Assembly: GCF_038957035.1 (NCBI RefSeq)
Contig: NZ_CP152412.1
Span: 4,336,501 to 4,400,500, forward strand
Direction: 5' to 3'
DNA from: Bradyrhizobium sp. B097
GTDB taxonomy: Bacteria > Pseudomonadota > Alphaproteobacteria > Rhizobiales > Xanthobacteraceae
Length of the DNA: 64,000 nt
Of this stretch, positions 36,934-45,416 are shown in pieces. Made by a program: the position numbers and the translations under genes. The notes beneath the pieces are model-generated. The model made no database searches. It was not told the origin of the DNA and saw nothing but the letters and a program-made list of their open reading frames with translations. Within the stretch, counting starts at the first letter, position 1. Every line of letters begins with the position of its first letter.

Positions 36934-37596
36934 ATGAGTGGCACCACCTACCGTCAGTTTTGCGCACTCGCTCGCGCGGCCGAGATCGTCGGCGAGCGAT
37001 GGACGTTGTTGATTATCCGAGAGCTGTTGATCGGCCCCAAACGGTTCAGCGATCTCCTCAATCACCTCAATGGCATGAGCCCGACATTGCTGACATCCCG
37101 GCTCGCCGCATTGATCGAGAGCGGCGTGATCAGGAAGATCGACTGGCAGGGGCCGGTGACGGCGCAACTCTACGAATTGACGGAGTCGGGGCGCGAAATC
37201 CAGCCGGCGATCCGGGAGTTGATCCGATGGGGCGGACGCTATCTGTTTCCGCCGCGCGCCGACGACGAATTCGAGCCGGATTGGGTGCTGCTCGGCTTGG
37301 ATGCGATTGCCAGGCGGACACCGGTGCCGGCCATCAAGGTCGGGCTGGTGGTCACCCATGGAAAGAAGTCGGCGGGCTTCACGGTCGCGGGCGGAGACCG
37401 CGGCACGACGATTACCCGGGGGGAGGCCGGTTGCAAGGCGACCCTGCAGGCACCCTTCGATGCACTGTTGCAGATCGTCGGCAAGCGCATCTCGCTCGAC
37501 AAGGCGATTGCCGACAAGCGAGCAAAGCTACGCGGACCGGCCGCACCAGTGCGACAACTGCCGCTGCTGTTCGACCTTGCAGATCGGTTGTCTTGA
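36934..37596 (+). CDS. HxlR family transcriptional regulator
   Basis: A 220-residue regulator. The N-terminal 95 residues are a clear HxlR winged helix (AAEIVGERWTLLIIRELLIGPKRFSDL, then SPTLLTSRLAALIESGVI and a wing ending YELTESGREIQPAI). The C-terminal 110 residues resemble the sterol-carrier-like tail found on some longer HxlR proteins. The ATG at 36934 follows a TTG one codon earlier. Position suggests it controls the membrane-protein gene in front of it and perhaps the divergent YCII gene, through the palindrome at 36384. Confidence 0.88.
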   Translation: MSGTTYRQFCALARAAEIVGERWTLLIIRELLIGPKRFSDLLNHLNGMSPTLLTSRLAALIESGVIRKIDWQGPVTAQLYELTESGREIQPAIRELIRWGGRYLFPPRADDEFEPDWVLLGLDAIARRTPVPAIKVGLVVTHGKKSAGFTVAGGDRGTTITRGEAGCKATLQAPFDALLQIVGKRISLDKAIADKRAKLRGPAAPVRQLPLLFDLADRLS

Positions 37597-37920
37597 CGAA
37601 GCTGCGTCATCGGTGGCGAGCGGATCGCCCATGCCACTAATTTGCCCGACGGCGCAAGCCCTCGCAGTAAATATATTTCGCTTTATCAGAAGTGCAGGAT
37701 CGCCCGGTCGAGCCGGGCGATGACACCGCGGTGCTTGGCGTCTTGAATCGTGAACCATCCTCAGTGTCGTCCCGGCGAAGGCCGGGACCCATTACCACAA
37801 ATGCGAATTGTTGCGTGACGCCGGGGCCACGGCTTGTTTCCAACAACACAACCCTGTGGTTATGGGTCCCGGCCTTCGCCGGGACGACGAGAGGAGGGAG
37901 CTATTTGCTCGGCTCAATCA
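37597..37920. repeat. Cluster of palindromic intergenic repeats
   Basis: No gene is seen in these 324 bp. Contents are a hairpin TCGCCCGG/CCGGGCGA (37700-37720) and a perfect 27-nt inverted repeat, 37766-37792 with 37862-37888. The arms contain GTCGTCCCGGCGAAGGC. The pairing continues inward through ACCACA and TGTGGT. The spacer is about 70 nt. Such units are dispersed repeats in Bradyrhizobium-type genomes. The block lies between the HxlR gene and the convergent permease gene. Confidence 0.8.
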
Positions 37921-38958
37921 TCACTCCGCCGCTTGCTCGCGCAGCCGCTGCGCGTAGACGTTGATGATCAGCGCCGCGAGCAGGATCAGGCCGCGGATCA
38001 GGATCTTCAGGAAGCTGTCGATGTTGACGTGGTCGAGGCCGTTGTTGAGCACGCCGAGCACGAACAGGCCGACGATGGTGTTGCCGATGCCGCCGCGGCC
38101 GCCGAACAGGCTGGTGCCGCCGACCACGACCGCCGCGATGGAGTCGAGCAGATATGTGTCGAACTCGTTCTGCTGCGCGCTGCCGAAATGCGCGACCCCG
38201 AGCATGCCGCCGATCCCGGAGCAGACCGCCGAGATCACCATCACGCTGCCGAGGATGAGCTTGACGTTGAGGCCGGCAAATTCCGCGGCCTCGCGGTTGC
38301 CGCCGACCATGTAGACGTAGCGGCCGAAGCGCGTGTAGGTCAGCACCAGATGGCCGCCAAGCAGCATCACCGCGGCGACGATCACGATCCAGGGGATGCC
38401 GCCGATCGAGCCCGAGCCGAGCGTCGTGATCAGCGGCGGCACCTTGTAGGCGATCTGGCCGCGCACCAGGAGCGCCGAGACGCCGGCCGCGATCTGCATC
38501 ATGGCCAGCGTCATGATGAAGGAGGGGATGCCGATCACGGTCAGGCCCAGCGCGTTGACGAGGCCAAGCAGCGCGCACAGCGCCAGCGCCAGCAGGATCG
38601 CGGCAAAGCCAGGCATCGGGACATTGGCGATGTTGACGTAGGACTCCTGCAGCGTGAAGTACGCCACCGCAATGCCGGTGACGTTGGCGATGCTGGCGAT
38701 CGACAGGTCGATCTCGGCGCACAGGATCACGAAGGTGAGGCCGACCGCGATGATGCCGGTGACCGACACCTGCGTCAGGATATTGCCGAGATTGTCGATG
38801 GTCGCAAACGACGGGCTCGCGATCGCGAAGAAGCCGCTGAGGAAGATCAGCGTCAGGAACGGCGCGATGTTGCGCATCTGCGAGCGCAGGAACGGCGCCA
38901 GCCCGCGCGGCCGCTTGTGATCGGCCGGGCTCGTCGCGCTGTCACTGCTCGCCATCAT
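37921..38958 (-). CDS. Sugar-type ABC transporter permease (RbsC-like)
   Basis: A 345-residue inner-membrane permease of the ribose/branched-sugar type with about ten helices. Family features are VILCAEIDLSIASIANVTG, which is the usual D-L-S-x-G-like motif in altered form, and GGNREAAEFAGLNV, the cytoplasmic coupling loop. It is the third gene of a binding protein-ATPase-permease set on the minus strand. It is separated from the ATPase gene by a 99-bp gap with a palindromic repeat, which may reduce its expression relative to the first genes. Confidence 0.9.
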   Translation of the reverse strand: MMASSDSATSPADHKRPRGLAPFLRSQMRNIAPFLTLIFLSGFFAIASPSFATIDNLGNILTQVSVTGIIAVGLTFVILCAEIDLSIASIANVTGIAVAYFTLQESYVNIANVPMPGFAAILLALALCALLGLVNALGLTVIGIPSFIMTLAMMQIAAGVSALLVRGQIAYKVPPLITTLGSGSIGGIPWIVIVAAVMLLGGHLVLTYTRFGRYVYMVGGNREAAEFAGLNVKLILGSVMVISAVCSGIGGMLGVAHFGSAQQNEFDTYLLDSIAAVVVGGTSLFGGRGGIGNTIVGLFVLGVLNNGLDHVNIDSFLKILIRGLILLAALIINVYAQRLREQAAE

Positions 38959-39009
38959 CCCACTCCATTAGGCGCGCTGAGCTGGTCATCGCGCTTTCTC
39001 CAATTGTTT

Positions 39010-39058
39010 GAGCATGATCTCGTCGGAAAACCGCTTCGCACTTTTCCGGATCATGCTC
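39010..39058. repeat. Palindromic repeat between ABC ATPase and permease genes
   Basis: GAGCATGATC (39010-39019) pairs with GATCATGCTC (39049-39058), and CGGAAAA (39024-39030) with TTTTCCG (39042-39048). It is the same design as the unit after nuoN. Its edge reaches the stop codon of the ATPase gene (39058-39060). In RNA it would be a stable hairpin inside the operon. Confidence 0.8.
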
Positions 39059-40560
39059 TAGGCCGCCTCGAGCAGCCGATCCTTGCTGACCGCTTCGCCC
39101 GCAAACTCACGCACCACCGCACCGCGCTTCAGCACCAGGATCCGGTCGGCCAGCGACAGCACCGTTTCCGGCTCGGTCGACAGCACGATGATCGCCAGTC
39201 CCTTGGCGCGGAGGTCGCGCACGATGTTGATCACGTCGTTCTTGGCGCCGACATCCATGCCGCGGGTCGGCTCGCACAGCACCAGCAGGCGCGGCGGGTA
39301 GGTCAGCCATTTCGCCAGCGCCACCTTCTGCTGGTTGCCGCCGGAGAGCATGCCGAGATCGAGGCCAACCACCGGCGGCCTGATCTGCAACTGCTCGACC
39401 TGGCGCTGGGCGATGGCGCGCTCGCGCACCGGCTTGAGCAGCAGCGCCGAGATCCGCTCGAGAATGCTGATCGAGATATTCTTGTAGACCGGCTCCTGGT
39501 GGAACAGCATGGCGCGGCGGCTCTCCGGCACCAGCGCGACGCCGGCCCGCCGCGCCGCCGCGGTGCTGCGGAATGTCTTGGCGGAGCCATCGACAACAAG
39601 CGTTCCGCCGTCCGGCCGAAGCTTGCCGAACAGAACCCGCGACAGCTCCAATTGGCCGCAGCCCATGAAGCCGTAGATGCCGAGCACTTCGCCGGCGCGG
39701 GCCTCGAACGAGACGTCCTGCAGGCTGCGGCGGAGCGAAAGCTGGTCGACCTTCAGCACCGTCGAACCGCCACCCGGTTGCGGGAGCATCAGGTCATCGG
39801 TGTAGCTGTGCTCCAGCGCCTCGCCGCCGCGGCCGATCATGGCCTCGATCAGCGCGCCCTTGGTGGTGTCCGCGGACGCGGTCTCGGCGATCTTGCGCCC
39901 GTTGCGGAACACGGTCACCACGTCGGAGACCCGCAGGATGTCCTCGATGAAATGCGAGATGAAGACGATGCTGGTACCTTCGTCCCGGAGCCTGTGCAGC
40001 GTCGTGAACAGGCGCTCGACCTCGGGCGGGGAGAGGGCGGATGTCGGCTCGTCCAGGATGATGATGCGCGCGCCGGAGAACAGCACGCGGGCGATCTCGA
40101 TCAGCTGCTGCAGGCCGATCGGCAGGTCGCCGAGCCGCGTCATCGGATCGACGTCGATGCCGAACCGCGACAGCTGCTCGCCGGCCTCGCGCGCCATCCG
40201 CCGCCATTGCACAAAGCCGAGGCGGTTGGTCGGCTGGTTGCCGAGGAAGACGTTCTCGGCGACGGTGAGATCAGGCGCGACGCTGAGCTCCTGATGCACC
40301 ATGCCGATGCCGGCGGCATGGGCGTCGCGGGTGGAGCGGAACCGGGTTTCCTTGCCGTCGAGCACGAAGCGGCCGGAGAACTCCGGGTGCACGCCCGCGA
40401 TGATCTTCATCAGCGTGCTTTTTCCGGCGCCGTTCTCGCCGACGAGACCATGGATCTCGCCGGCGTGCAGCGCGAAGTCGACCCCACGAAGGGCTTCGAC
40501 ACCGCCGAAGGCCTTCGTGATCTGGTTCAACTCCAGGATCGGGGAGCGTCCCTGCGACAT
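39058..40560 (-). CDS. Sugar-type ABC transporter ATP-binding protein (double domain)
   Basis: A 500-residue protein with two tandem nucleotide-binding domains, as in RbsA/MglA. The first domain has Walker A GENGAGKST, a variant signature LPIGLQQLIEIARVLF and Walker B IIILDEPTSAL. The second, from about residue 255, lacks a normal Walker A (YGFMGCGQLE) but keeps the signature LSGGNQQKVALAKWL and LCEPTRGMDVGAK. This asymmetry is normal for the family. It sits 9 bp after the binding-protein gene. The transported compound is unknown. Confidence 0.93.
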   Translation of the reverse strand: MSQGRSPILELNQITKAFGGVEALRGVDFALHAGEIHGLVGENGAGKSTLMKIIAGVHPEFSGRFVLDGKETRFRSTRDAHAAGIGMVHQELSVAPDLTVAENVFLGNQPTNRLGFVQWRRMAREAGEQLSRFGIDVDPMTRLGDLPIGLQQLIEIARVLFSGARIIILDEPTSALSPPEVERLFTTLHRLRDEGTSIVFISHFIEDILRVSDVVTVFRNGRKIAETASADTTKGALIEAMIGRGGEALEHSYTDDLMLPQPGGGSTVLKVDQLSLRRSLQDVSFEARAGEVLGIYGFMGCGQLELSRVLFGKLRPDGGTLVVDGSAKTFRSTAAARRAGVALVPESRRAMLFHQEPVYKNISISILERISALLLKPVRERAIAQRQVEQLQIRPPVVGLDLGMLSGGNQQKVALAKWLTYPPRLLVLCEPTRGMDVGAKNDVINIVRDLRAKGLAIIVLSTEPETVLSLADRILVLKRGAVVREFAGEAVSKDRLLEAA

Positions 40561-40569
40561 GCGGACGGC

Positions 40570-41604
40570 TCAGATCAGGAAGTGATCCTCCATCCATTGC
40601 ATGCCGGCGGCGTTGGCCTTGGTCACGACGGGACCATCGGTCACGACGTTCTTCGGAATGCCCTGGCCGCTCTTCTCGCCGCCGACCACGGCCGCGACGC
40701 CCGCGACGATCGCGCCGCCATGGATGCGGCAGGACGGATTGCGGACGGTTGCGAACATGCGGCCTTCGCTGACCGCCTGGATCGCCGGCGGCATGGCGTC
40801 GACGCCGCCGATCAGGATGTTGGTGCGGTTGTGCGCCTTCATGATGTTGGCGGCGGCGAGCGCCATGTCGTCATTGTGGAAGAAGGCGGCGTCGATCTGC
40901 GGATACTTCGTCAGATAGGTTTCCCAGAGGCGGGCGGTCTTGGAGACGTCCCAGTCGGCGGGCTGGGTGTCCAGCACCTCAATGTTCGGGAACTGCTTCA
41001 CGACGGAGTTGAAGCCCTTGGCGCGGCCCTGCGCGCCGGTGTGGCCGAGCGCGCCCTGGGTCATGATGACTTTGCCCTTGCCGCCGATCGCGTTGCACAG
41101 CGCTTGCGTCACGGAGGCGCCCATGAACTCGTTGTCGGGGGCGAGGAACGAATGGACGTTGATCTGGTCGAGCGGCGCAATCAGCGTGTCCATGTCGATC
41201 ACGGGGGTGCCGGCGTCGATCATCTTCTGCACCGGCTGGGTCAGCGTGCCGATGCCGAATGCCTGGATCGCGACGAAGTCCCATTTCTGCGAGGCCATGT
41301 TGTCGATCGCGGCGCGCTGCTTGACGGCATCGAGCTGGCCGTCGAACCAGGTCACCTCGACATTGAACAGCTTGCCCCAGAATTCGGCGGCCTGCTTGCC
41401 CTGCGCGCACCATGTCGCCTGCAGTCCGGCGTTGGAGAACGCGGCCTTCAGCGGTTTTTCCGAACGTCCCATTTCGGCTGCGAGCGCGGACGTCACGCCC
41501 ATTCCGGCGAACAGGCCGGCCGCAGCTCCGCCTGCCGCCGCCAATTGCAAAAGGTCGCGCCGTGTCGTCGACGCCTTGTCCATCCCCTTGTCGGTCCCTG
41601 GCAT
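40570..41604 (-). CDS. Sugar-type ABC transporter substrate-binding protein (Tat signal)
   Basis: A 344-residue periplasmic binding protein of the ribose/galactose-type fold. The N-terminus holds STTRRDLLQLAAAGGAAAG, a twin-arginine signal, cut near residue 43. The mature part alternates strands and helices typical of periplasmic binding protein 4/type I, with FFHNDDMALAAANIMKAHNR and IGGVDAMPPAIQAV as the family motifs. The ATG at 41604 has AGAGGGAG before it; MDKAST (41583) is an alternative. It is the first gene of the transporter unit. The ligand is unknown, possibly a sugar or polyol. Confidence 0.9.
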   Translation of the reverse strand: MPGTDKGMDKASTTRRDLLQLAAAGGAAAGLFAGMGVTSALAAEMGRSEKPLKAAFSNAGLQATWCAQGKQAAEFWGKLFNVEVTWFDGQLDAVKQRAAIDNMASQKWDFVAIQAFGIGTLTQPVQKMIDAGTPVIDMDTLIAPLDQINVHSFLAPDNEFMGASVTQALCNAIGGKGKVIMTQGALGHTGAQGRAKGFNSVVKQFPNIEVLDTQPADWDVSKTARLWETYLTKYPQIDAAFFHNDDMALAAANIMKAHNRTNILIGGVDAMPPAIQAVSEGRMFATVRNPSCRIHGGAIVAGVAAVVGGEKSGQGIPKNVVTDGPVVTKANAAGMQWMEDHFLI

Positions 41605-41692
41605 TGTTTGCTCCCTCTTCGTTTTTCTGACCGTCGGCGTCAGTTGCACGCGCCGCGGATAAAGGGAGTGTGTCACAATCGGAACGGTGACG

Positions 41693-42118
41693 CTACGCCT
41701 TCGCGTCCACGAGATGTTTCTGCTGCAGCACGATGGCCTCGATGTCGCGAAGCAGCTTGTGCCACGCAGCATCGATGTCCGCAGACCATTGCTCATCGAG
41801 AATGTCGCGCAAGCAGTCCGCGATCACGGCGAAGAATGCGACGAACAATTCGCGCGGCGTCCCGTAGGCATCATGCGAGAACACCTCGGATTCGATCAGG
41901 CGAAAATGTCCGCGGCGCTCGCCCGCGAAATCGAGGATGGCTTCGATCGCGAGCGCCAGCATCGAGCCTTTCACCGGCTCGCTGCCTTCGGTGCGAAACA
42001 TCGCCTGCGCCTCGGGATGTTCGCGAAACAGGCGCTGGTACACCAACGGCGTCAGATCATCGCAAGCCGCCGCTGCGAGTTCAAAACTGCGTTCGATCGG
42101 ATTCGACGATGGAGTCAT
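41693..42118 (-). CDS. Globin family protein
   Basis: A 141-residue single-domain globin. It starts with the A-B helices (PIERSFELAAAACDDLTPLVYQRLFREHPEAQAMF). The proximal histidine is probably in the VFSHDAYGT segment. The G-H helices carry FAVIADCLRDIL and WSADIDAAWHKLLRDIEAIV, matching the globin/flavohaemoglobin end. Without a reductase domain it likely binds O2 or NO for sensing or detoxification. It is monocistronic, and a terminator on its own strand lies just upstream of its start. Confidence 0.75.
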   Translation of the reverse strand: MTPSSNPIERSFELAAAACDDLTPLVYQRLFREHPEAQAMFRTEGSEPVKGSMLALAIEAILDFAGERRGHFRLIESEVFSHDAYGTPRELFVAFFAVIADCLRDILDEQWSADIDAAWHKLLRDIEAIVLQQKHLVDAKA

Positions 42119-42139
42119 GGCGCTTTGCGATCATCACAT

Positions 42140-42169
42140 AAAAAAAGAGCAGGGCTCCAAGCCCTGCTC
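42140..42169 (-). terminator. Intrinsic terminator without an obvious gene in front
   Basis: A perfect 10-bp stem (GAGCAGGGCT at 42147-42156 with its complement at 42160-42169) has a 3-nt loop, followed on the minus strand by seven Ts (42140-42146). It is one of the best terminators in the window. No coding gene on the minus strand ends before it, so it may close a small RNA. Confidence 0.8.
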
Positions 42170-42462
42170 CAAAAATTGTGTCGACCCTATTTGCCCCAAA
42201 AATTCGGTTTGATCTTGATTGATGGGGTGACGCTGCTTGTGCGCGTCGGGCTCCTCCCGAGACTTGGACCACCAGGACACACCTCGCGGCTGGCCTGAGC
42301 CCGAATTGGTAGACTATCTTTCCAGCCTTGTCATCATTTTCGGCAACGATTGTTCAAATTTCGAGCAATTTGCGAAATGATTGGGATGATGCCACCGGCA
42401 GTTGCGAAAGTGAGCTGAAAACACGTGACGGGGTAAGGGGATACAAAGGCCGGTGGAGTGGC

Positions 42463-42503
42463 CGTGACGCAAGTGTCACGTCCGGCAATTTCCGCCTGCC
42501 GGA
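42463..42503 (+). promoter_or_regulatory. Two adjacent hairpins upstream of DUF2946 gene copy 1
   Basis: CGTGAC/GTCACG (42463-42468 and 42475-42480) is followed at once by TCCGGCA/TGCCGGA (42481-42487 and 42497-42503). They sit 60-100 bp before the gene start. They could be an operator pair or part of a structured leader; a metal-responsive function is only a guess from the neighbours. Confidence 0.4.
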
Positions 42504-42564
42504 AGAAACGAGCGAGGTCGATGATCTCGACTTCCGACGGCTGTGGTGGTTAGTTCCGTCCCGG

Positions 42565-42948
42565 ATGGGTTTTGCGATGCGCCGGCGGCTGAAGATTTTT
42601 CTGCCCATAGTCCTGGTTGCCCTGCTGGTGCAGATTTTCGCACCGATCGGGGCCTGCTGGGCGGCTAGCCTTGCCCTGTCCGATCCGCTCGCGGCCGCCA
42701 CCATCTGCCATGGCAATGCCGGCTCCGGGGCCGGGCACGGTGACCAGACCGGTCATGATGCCCATGACGGTTGTTGCTCCGCATGCAGCGTGCTGCAGAC
42801 CGGTGCGCCCATTGATAACCCGGAGATCACGGCGCAGGCCGTCGAGCGGCCTTCGACGCGGATCGCCTGGCTCGATTTCGCACCCGGGCTGACCGGTTCC
42901 AGGCCCATTTCTCGCGCCCAGGCGCGCGCTCCGCCGTTTCTGTCGTAA
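42565..42948 (+). CDS. DUF2946-like His/Cys-rich membrane or secreted protein, copy 1
   Basis: A 127-residue protein with a hydrophobic N-terminal segment (FLPIVLVALLVQIFAPIGACWA) that acts as signal or anchor. It is followed by a metal-binding-looking stretch, ICHGNAGSGAG, HDAHDGCCSACS. DUF2946 proteins often sit in copper-related loci, and His/Cys pairs suit copper binding. Start choices are ATG 42565 or 42577. It is the first gene of the copper block. A nearly identical copy lies at 45417. The last 20 residues differ between copies except for AQARAPP. Confidence 0.8.
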   Translation: MGFAMRRRLKIFLPIVLVALLVQIFAPIGACWAASLALSDPLAAATICHGNAGSGAGHGDQTGHDAHDGCCSACSVLQTGAPIDNPEITAQAVERPSTRIAWLDFAPGLTGSRPISRAQARAPPFLS

Positions 42949-43005
42949 AGCGTTGCGGCCACCGGCCGCTGAGACCTTTGCACATCAACGCCTGCGGAGA
43001 TTCCC

Positions 43006-44010
43006 ATGCTCATCCGTCTCGCCCGCGTGGCCCTGCCGGGGCTCGCAATTGCGCTCGTTCCATTTTCTGGAGGTATCGCCCACGAAATCGTCGGCAATCG
43101 CTTCTTTCCGGCTACGCTTGGCATCGACGATCCTGGCGTGAATGACGAACTGTCACTGCCGACGGTGTCAAGTTTCAATACCGGCGACGATCCGTCATTT
43201 CGACAGCGCGACTTCTCCGGCGAATTTTCGAAGCGAATCACTGAAGCGTTCGCGATCTCGATCGGCACGACCTACAGCGTTTTCAGTCCGCCGGGCGGCC
43301 CCACTGGCGTAGGTGCCCACGGATTCCAAAACCTCGACACGACTTTCAAGTATCGCGTCTTCAAGAACCCCGAGCATGAATTCGTGATGTCGGTCGGGTT
43401 GAGCATCGAATGGGGCGGCACCGGCGCCAACAGTGTCGGAGCCGATCCGTTCAACACCTACACGCCGACCGTCTTTTTCGGCAAAGGCCTCGGCGACCTG
43501 CCCGACACCCTGTCGTGGTTGCGTCCCGTTGCAGTCACCGGGCAGGTTGGCTACGCCATACCCGGCAGGCGTTCCACCACGACTTTCGGGGTCGATCCCG
43601 ATACTGGTGAGCTGACCTCCGACACCGAGTTTCATCCGCAGGTGCTGAACTGGGGTGGAACGATTCAGTACAGCATGCCCTATCTGAAATCTGCCGTCGT
43701 CGATCTCGGCCTGCCGGATTTCGTCAATCATTTGATCCCGCTAGTCGAGGCCACACTTCAGACGCCGGTTGCGAACACGCTGACGTCGGGCACGATGACC
43801 ACCGGGACTATCAACCCCGGCGTTCTCTGGGTCGGGAACACCTATCAGCTCGGTGTCGAGGCGCTTATTCCGATCAATCGTCAAAGCGGAACCCGCGTCG
43901 GGGTGATTGCCCAGCTCCATCTCTATCTCGACGATATCGACCCGCACGGAATCGGCAGGCCGATCTTCGGCGGCCCGGTCCAGCCCGCAAGCCCGTTTGC
44001 GAGGAATTGA
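43006..44010 (+). CDS. Predicted outer-membrane or periplasmic protein of the copper locus (334 aa)
   Basis: No named family recognised. The signal peptide runs to about residue 25 (ALPGLAIALVPFSGGIAHE). The rest alternates short polar and hydrophobic strands with many aromatic and glycine residues (TTFKYRVFKNPEHEFVMSVGLSIEW, PVAVTGQVGYAIPG, NTYQLGVEALIPI), as in outer-membrane barrels. Length and strand count suit a small porin-like barrel. It ends three bases before copC. The context suggests copper passage or storage, which is inference. Confidence 0.65.
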   Translation: MLIRLARVALPGLAIALVPFSGGIAHEIVGNRFFPATLGIDDPGVNDELSLPTVSSFNTGDDPSFRQRDFSGEFSKRITEAFAISIGTTYSVFSPPGGPTGVGAHGFQNLDTTFKYRVFKNPEHEFVMSVGLSIEWGGTGANSVGADPFNTYTPTVFFGKGLGDLPDTLSWLRPVAVTGQVGYAIPGRRSTTTFGVDPDTGELTSDTEFHPQVLNWGGTIQYSMPYLKSAVVDLGLPDFVNHLIPLVEATLQTPVANTLTSGTMTTGTINPGVLWVGNTYQLGVEALIPINRQSGTRVGVIAQLHLYLDDIDPHGIGRPIFGGPVQPASPFARN

Positions 44011-44012
44011 TC

Positions 44013-44369
44013 ATGCGGCGCTCATCCTGGATCTCGGTCATCGCGCTGGTGTTGCTGTTTGCTGCTGACGGAGCGGCCGCCCACGCGTTCCTTGATCATG
44101 CCGAGCCGCGCGTCGGCAACAAGGTGGCCAGCGCTCCGCGTGAGGTCACGCTTTGGTTCACGCAAAAACTAGAGCCCGCGTTCAGTGGCATCACCGTGAC
44201 CAATGCCGCCGGCGAGCGCATTGACGCCGGCAAGGCCCGTGTCAGCGGCAATCAGATGTCGATCCCGCTGCGGCCTGGTGGCACCGGTACCTACCACGTG
44301 AACTGGCATGTGCTGTCGGTGGACACGCATACTACGGACGGAAGCTTTACCTTTCAGGTCGGCCAATAA
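44013..44369 (+). CDS. copC: CopC-domain copper-binding periplasmic protein
   Basis: A 118-residue periplasmic copper carrier. After the signal peptide the mature chain begins HAFLDHAEPRVGNKV, with the N-terminal histidine that ligates Cu(II). The family core LWFTQKLEPAFSGITVTNAAG and NWHVLSVDTHTTDGSFTF carries the other histidines. The ATG at 44013 has GAGGA seven bases before it; a TTG two codons earlier is the alternative. It pairs with the CopD gene 15 bp downstream, as in classical copCD. Confidence 0.92.
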   Translation: MRRSSWISVIALVLLFAADGAAAHAFLDHAEPRVGNKVASAPREVTLWFTQKLEPAFSGITVTNAAGERIDAGKARVSGNQMSIPLRPGGTGTYHVNWHVLSVDTHTTDGSFTFQVGQ

Positions 44370-44384
44370 GACCCGGGTGTGTCT

Positions 44385-45320
44385 ATGGACTGGCTCGGGG
44401 CAGGGGGACCGTTGATTGCGACGCGCGCGATCCACTTCGCGGCGACCGCGATCACGGCCGGTACGGTTGTGTTTCGGATGGTGGTTGCGGCGCCGGTGCT
44501 GCATGCGGAAGCTGCGGTCGCAGAGGCATTCCGGGCGCGAACCCGGCGTGGAGCGTGGATTGGCTTGTTGGTCGCCATGGCGTCGGGGATGATCTGGCTG
44601 TTGCTGGAGACTGCATCGATGAGCGGGCGTCCGTTTGGCGATGTGCAGATGCTGTCGACAGTCCTGAGCGAGACACAATTTGGACAGGTCACGGAAATTC
44701 GCCTCGGTTTGGCAGTCGTGCTGGCCGCAAGCTTGGCGTACGGTCGTCTGGGCGGAGCGGACTGGCTCGCATTTGCCGTGGCACTCGGCCTGGTCGCAAG
44801 CCTTGCCTGGACCGGTCACGCCGGTGCGACAGCCGGTGAAGCCGGCAACTTGCATGTCGCCGCGGATGCGTTGCATCTCTGTGCCGCGGCCGCCTGGATC
44901 GGGGGTCTCTTGTCATTGATCCTTTTCTTCGCGACGGTACGACGAACGCAGCGCTCGACGTGCGCGCCACTCGTCCTTTGGGCAACAAGACGGTTCTCGA
45001 TCGTGGGTATCGTCAGCGTGGCAGGCCTCTCGGTGACCGGCGCCGTCAACGCCTATTTTCTCGTCGGTTCACTTCAAGGGCTGCTGGTCACTGAATATGG
45101 CCGGCTGCTGATCCTCAAGCTTGTTGTGTTCGCGATCATGTTGGCGCTCGCCGCGATCAACCGGCTGTGGCTGACACCCCGACTCGCCCTGTCCGACGCC
45201 GGTGCCCTTCGCGGACTCTCGCGCAACAGTGCGATCGAGTTCGCCCTTGGCTTGGTCGTCGTTCTCATGGTCGGCATGCTCGGCACACTCCATCCTGCCA
45301 TTCATCTCGTTGGGCCATAA
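44385..45320 (+). CDS. copD: CopD family copper import membrane protein
   Basis: About 311 residues with eight membrane helices. Conserved features of CopD are HFAATAITAGTVVFRM near the start, TGHAGATAGEAGNLHVAADALHLCAAAAWIGGL with the paired His and Cys, and RLLILKLVVFAIMLALAAINR. It is thought to move copper from CopC across the inner membrane. The start is ATG 44385 or the GTG two codons before. A second CopD unit is fused to CopC at 51105, so the locus has two. Confidence 0.9.
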   Translation: MDWLGAGGPLIATRAIHFAATAITAGTVVFRMVVAAPVLHAEAAVAEAFRARTRRGAWIGLLVAMASGMIWLLLETASMSGRPFGDVQMLSTVLSETQFGQVTEIRLGLAVVLAASLAYGRLGGADWLAFAVALGLVASLAWTGHAGATAGEAGNLHVAADALHLCAAAAWIGGLLSLILFFATVRRTQRSTCAPLVLWATRRFSIVGIVSVAGLSVTGAVNAYFLVGSLQGLLVTEYGRLLILKLVVFAIMLALAAINRLWLTPRLALSDAGALRGLSRNSAIEFALGLVVVLMVGMLGTLHPAIHLVGP

Positions 45321-45416
45321 TGTCGCAAAGGCAATGGGAAGAACGTTGGAGTGACGACCATAGGAAGCCGCGCCTGCTCTCGACTCCGGACAACCGGAAT
45401 GATTAATGGGCACCGG

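Larger units (their letters stand above)
42119..42564. other. Intergenic stretch with terminator and hairpins
   Basis: No convincing gene lies in these 446 bp. There is an intrinsic terminator on the minus strand (42140-42169) with nothing coding behind it. Two adjacent hairpins (42463-42480 and 42481-42503) lie before the first DUF2946 gene. A short minus-strand frame at 42081-42272 reads through the terminator and shows no family features. Confidence 0.6.

Noticed and set aside
37834..42141. Plus-strand open frame of 1435 codons opposite the ABC transporter genes
   Set aside because: Shadow of three well-supported minus-strand genes; no domain or signal is seen.
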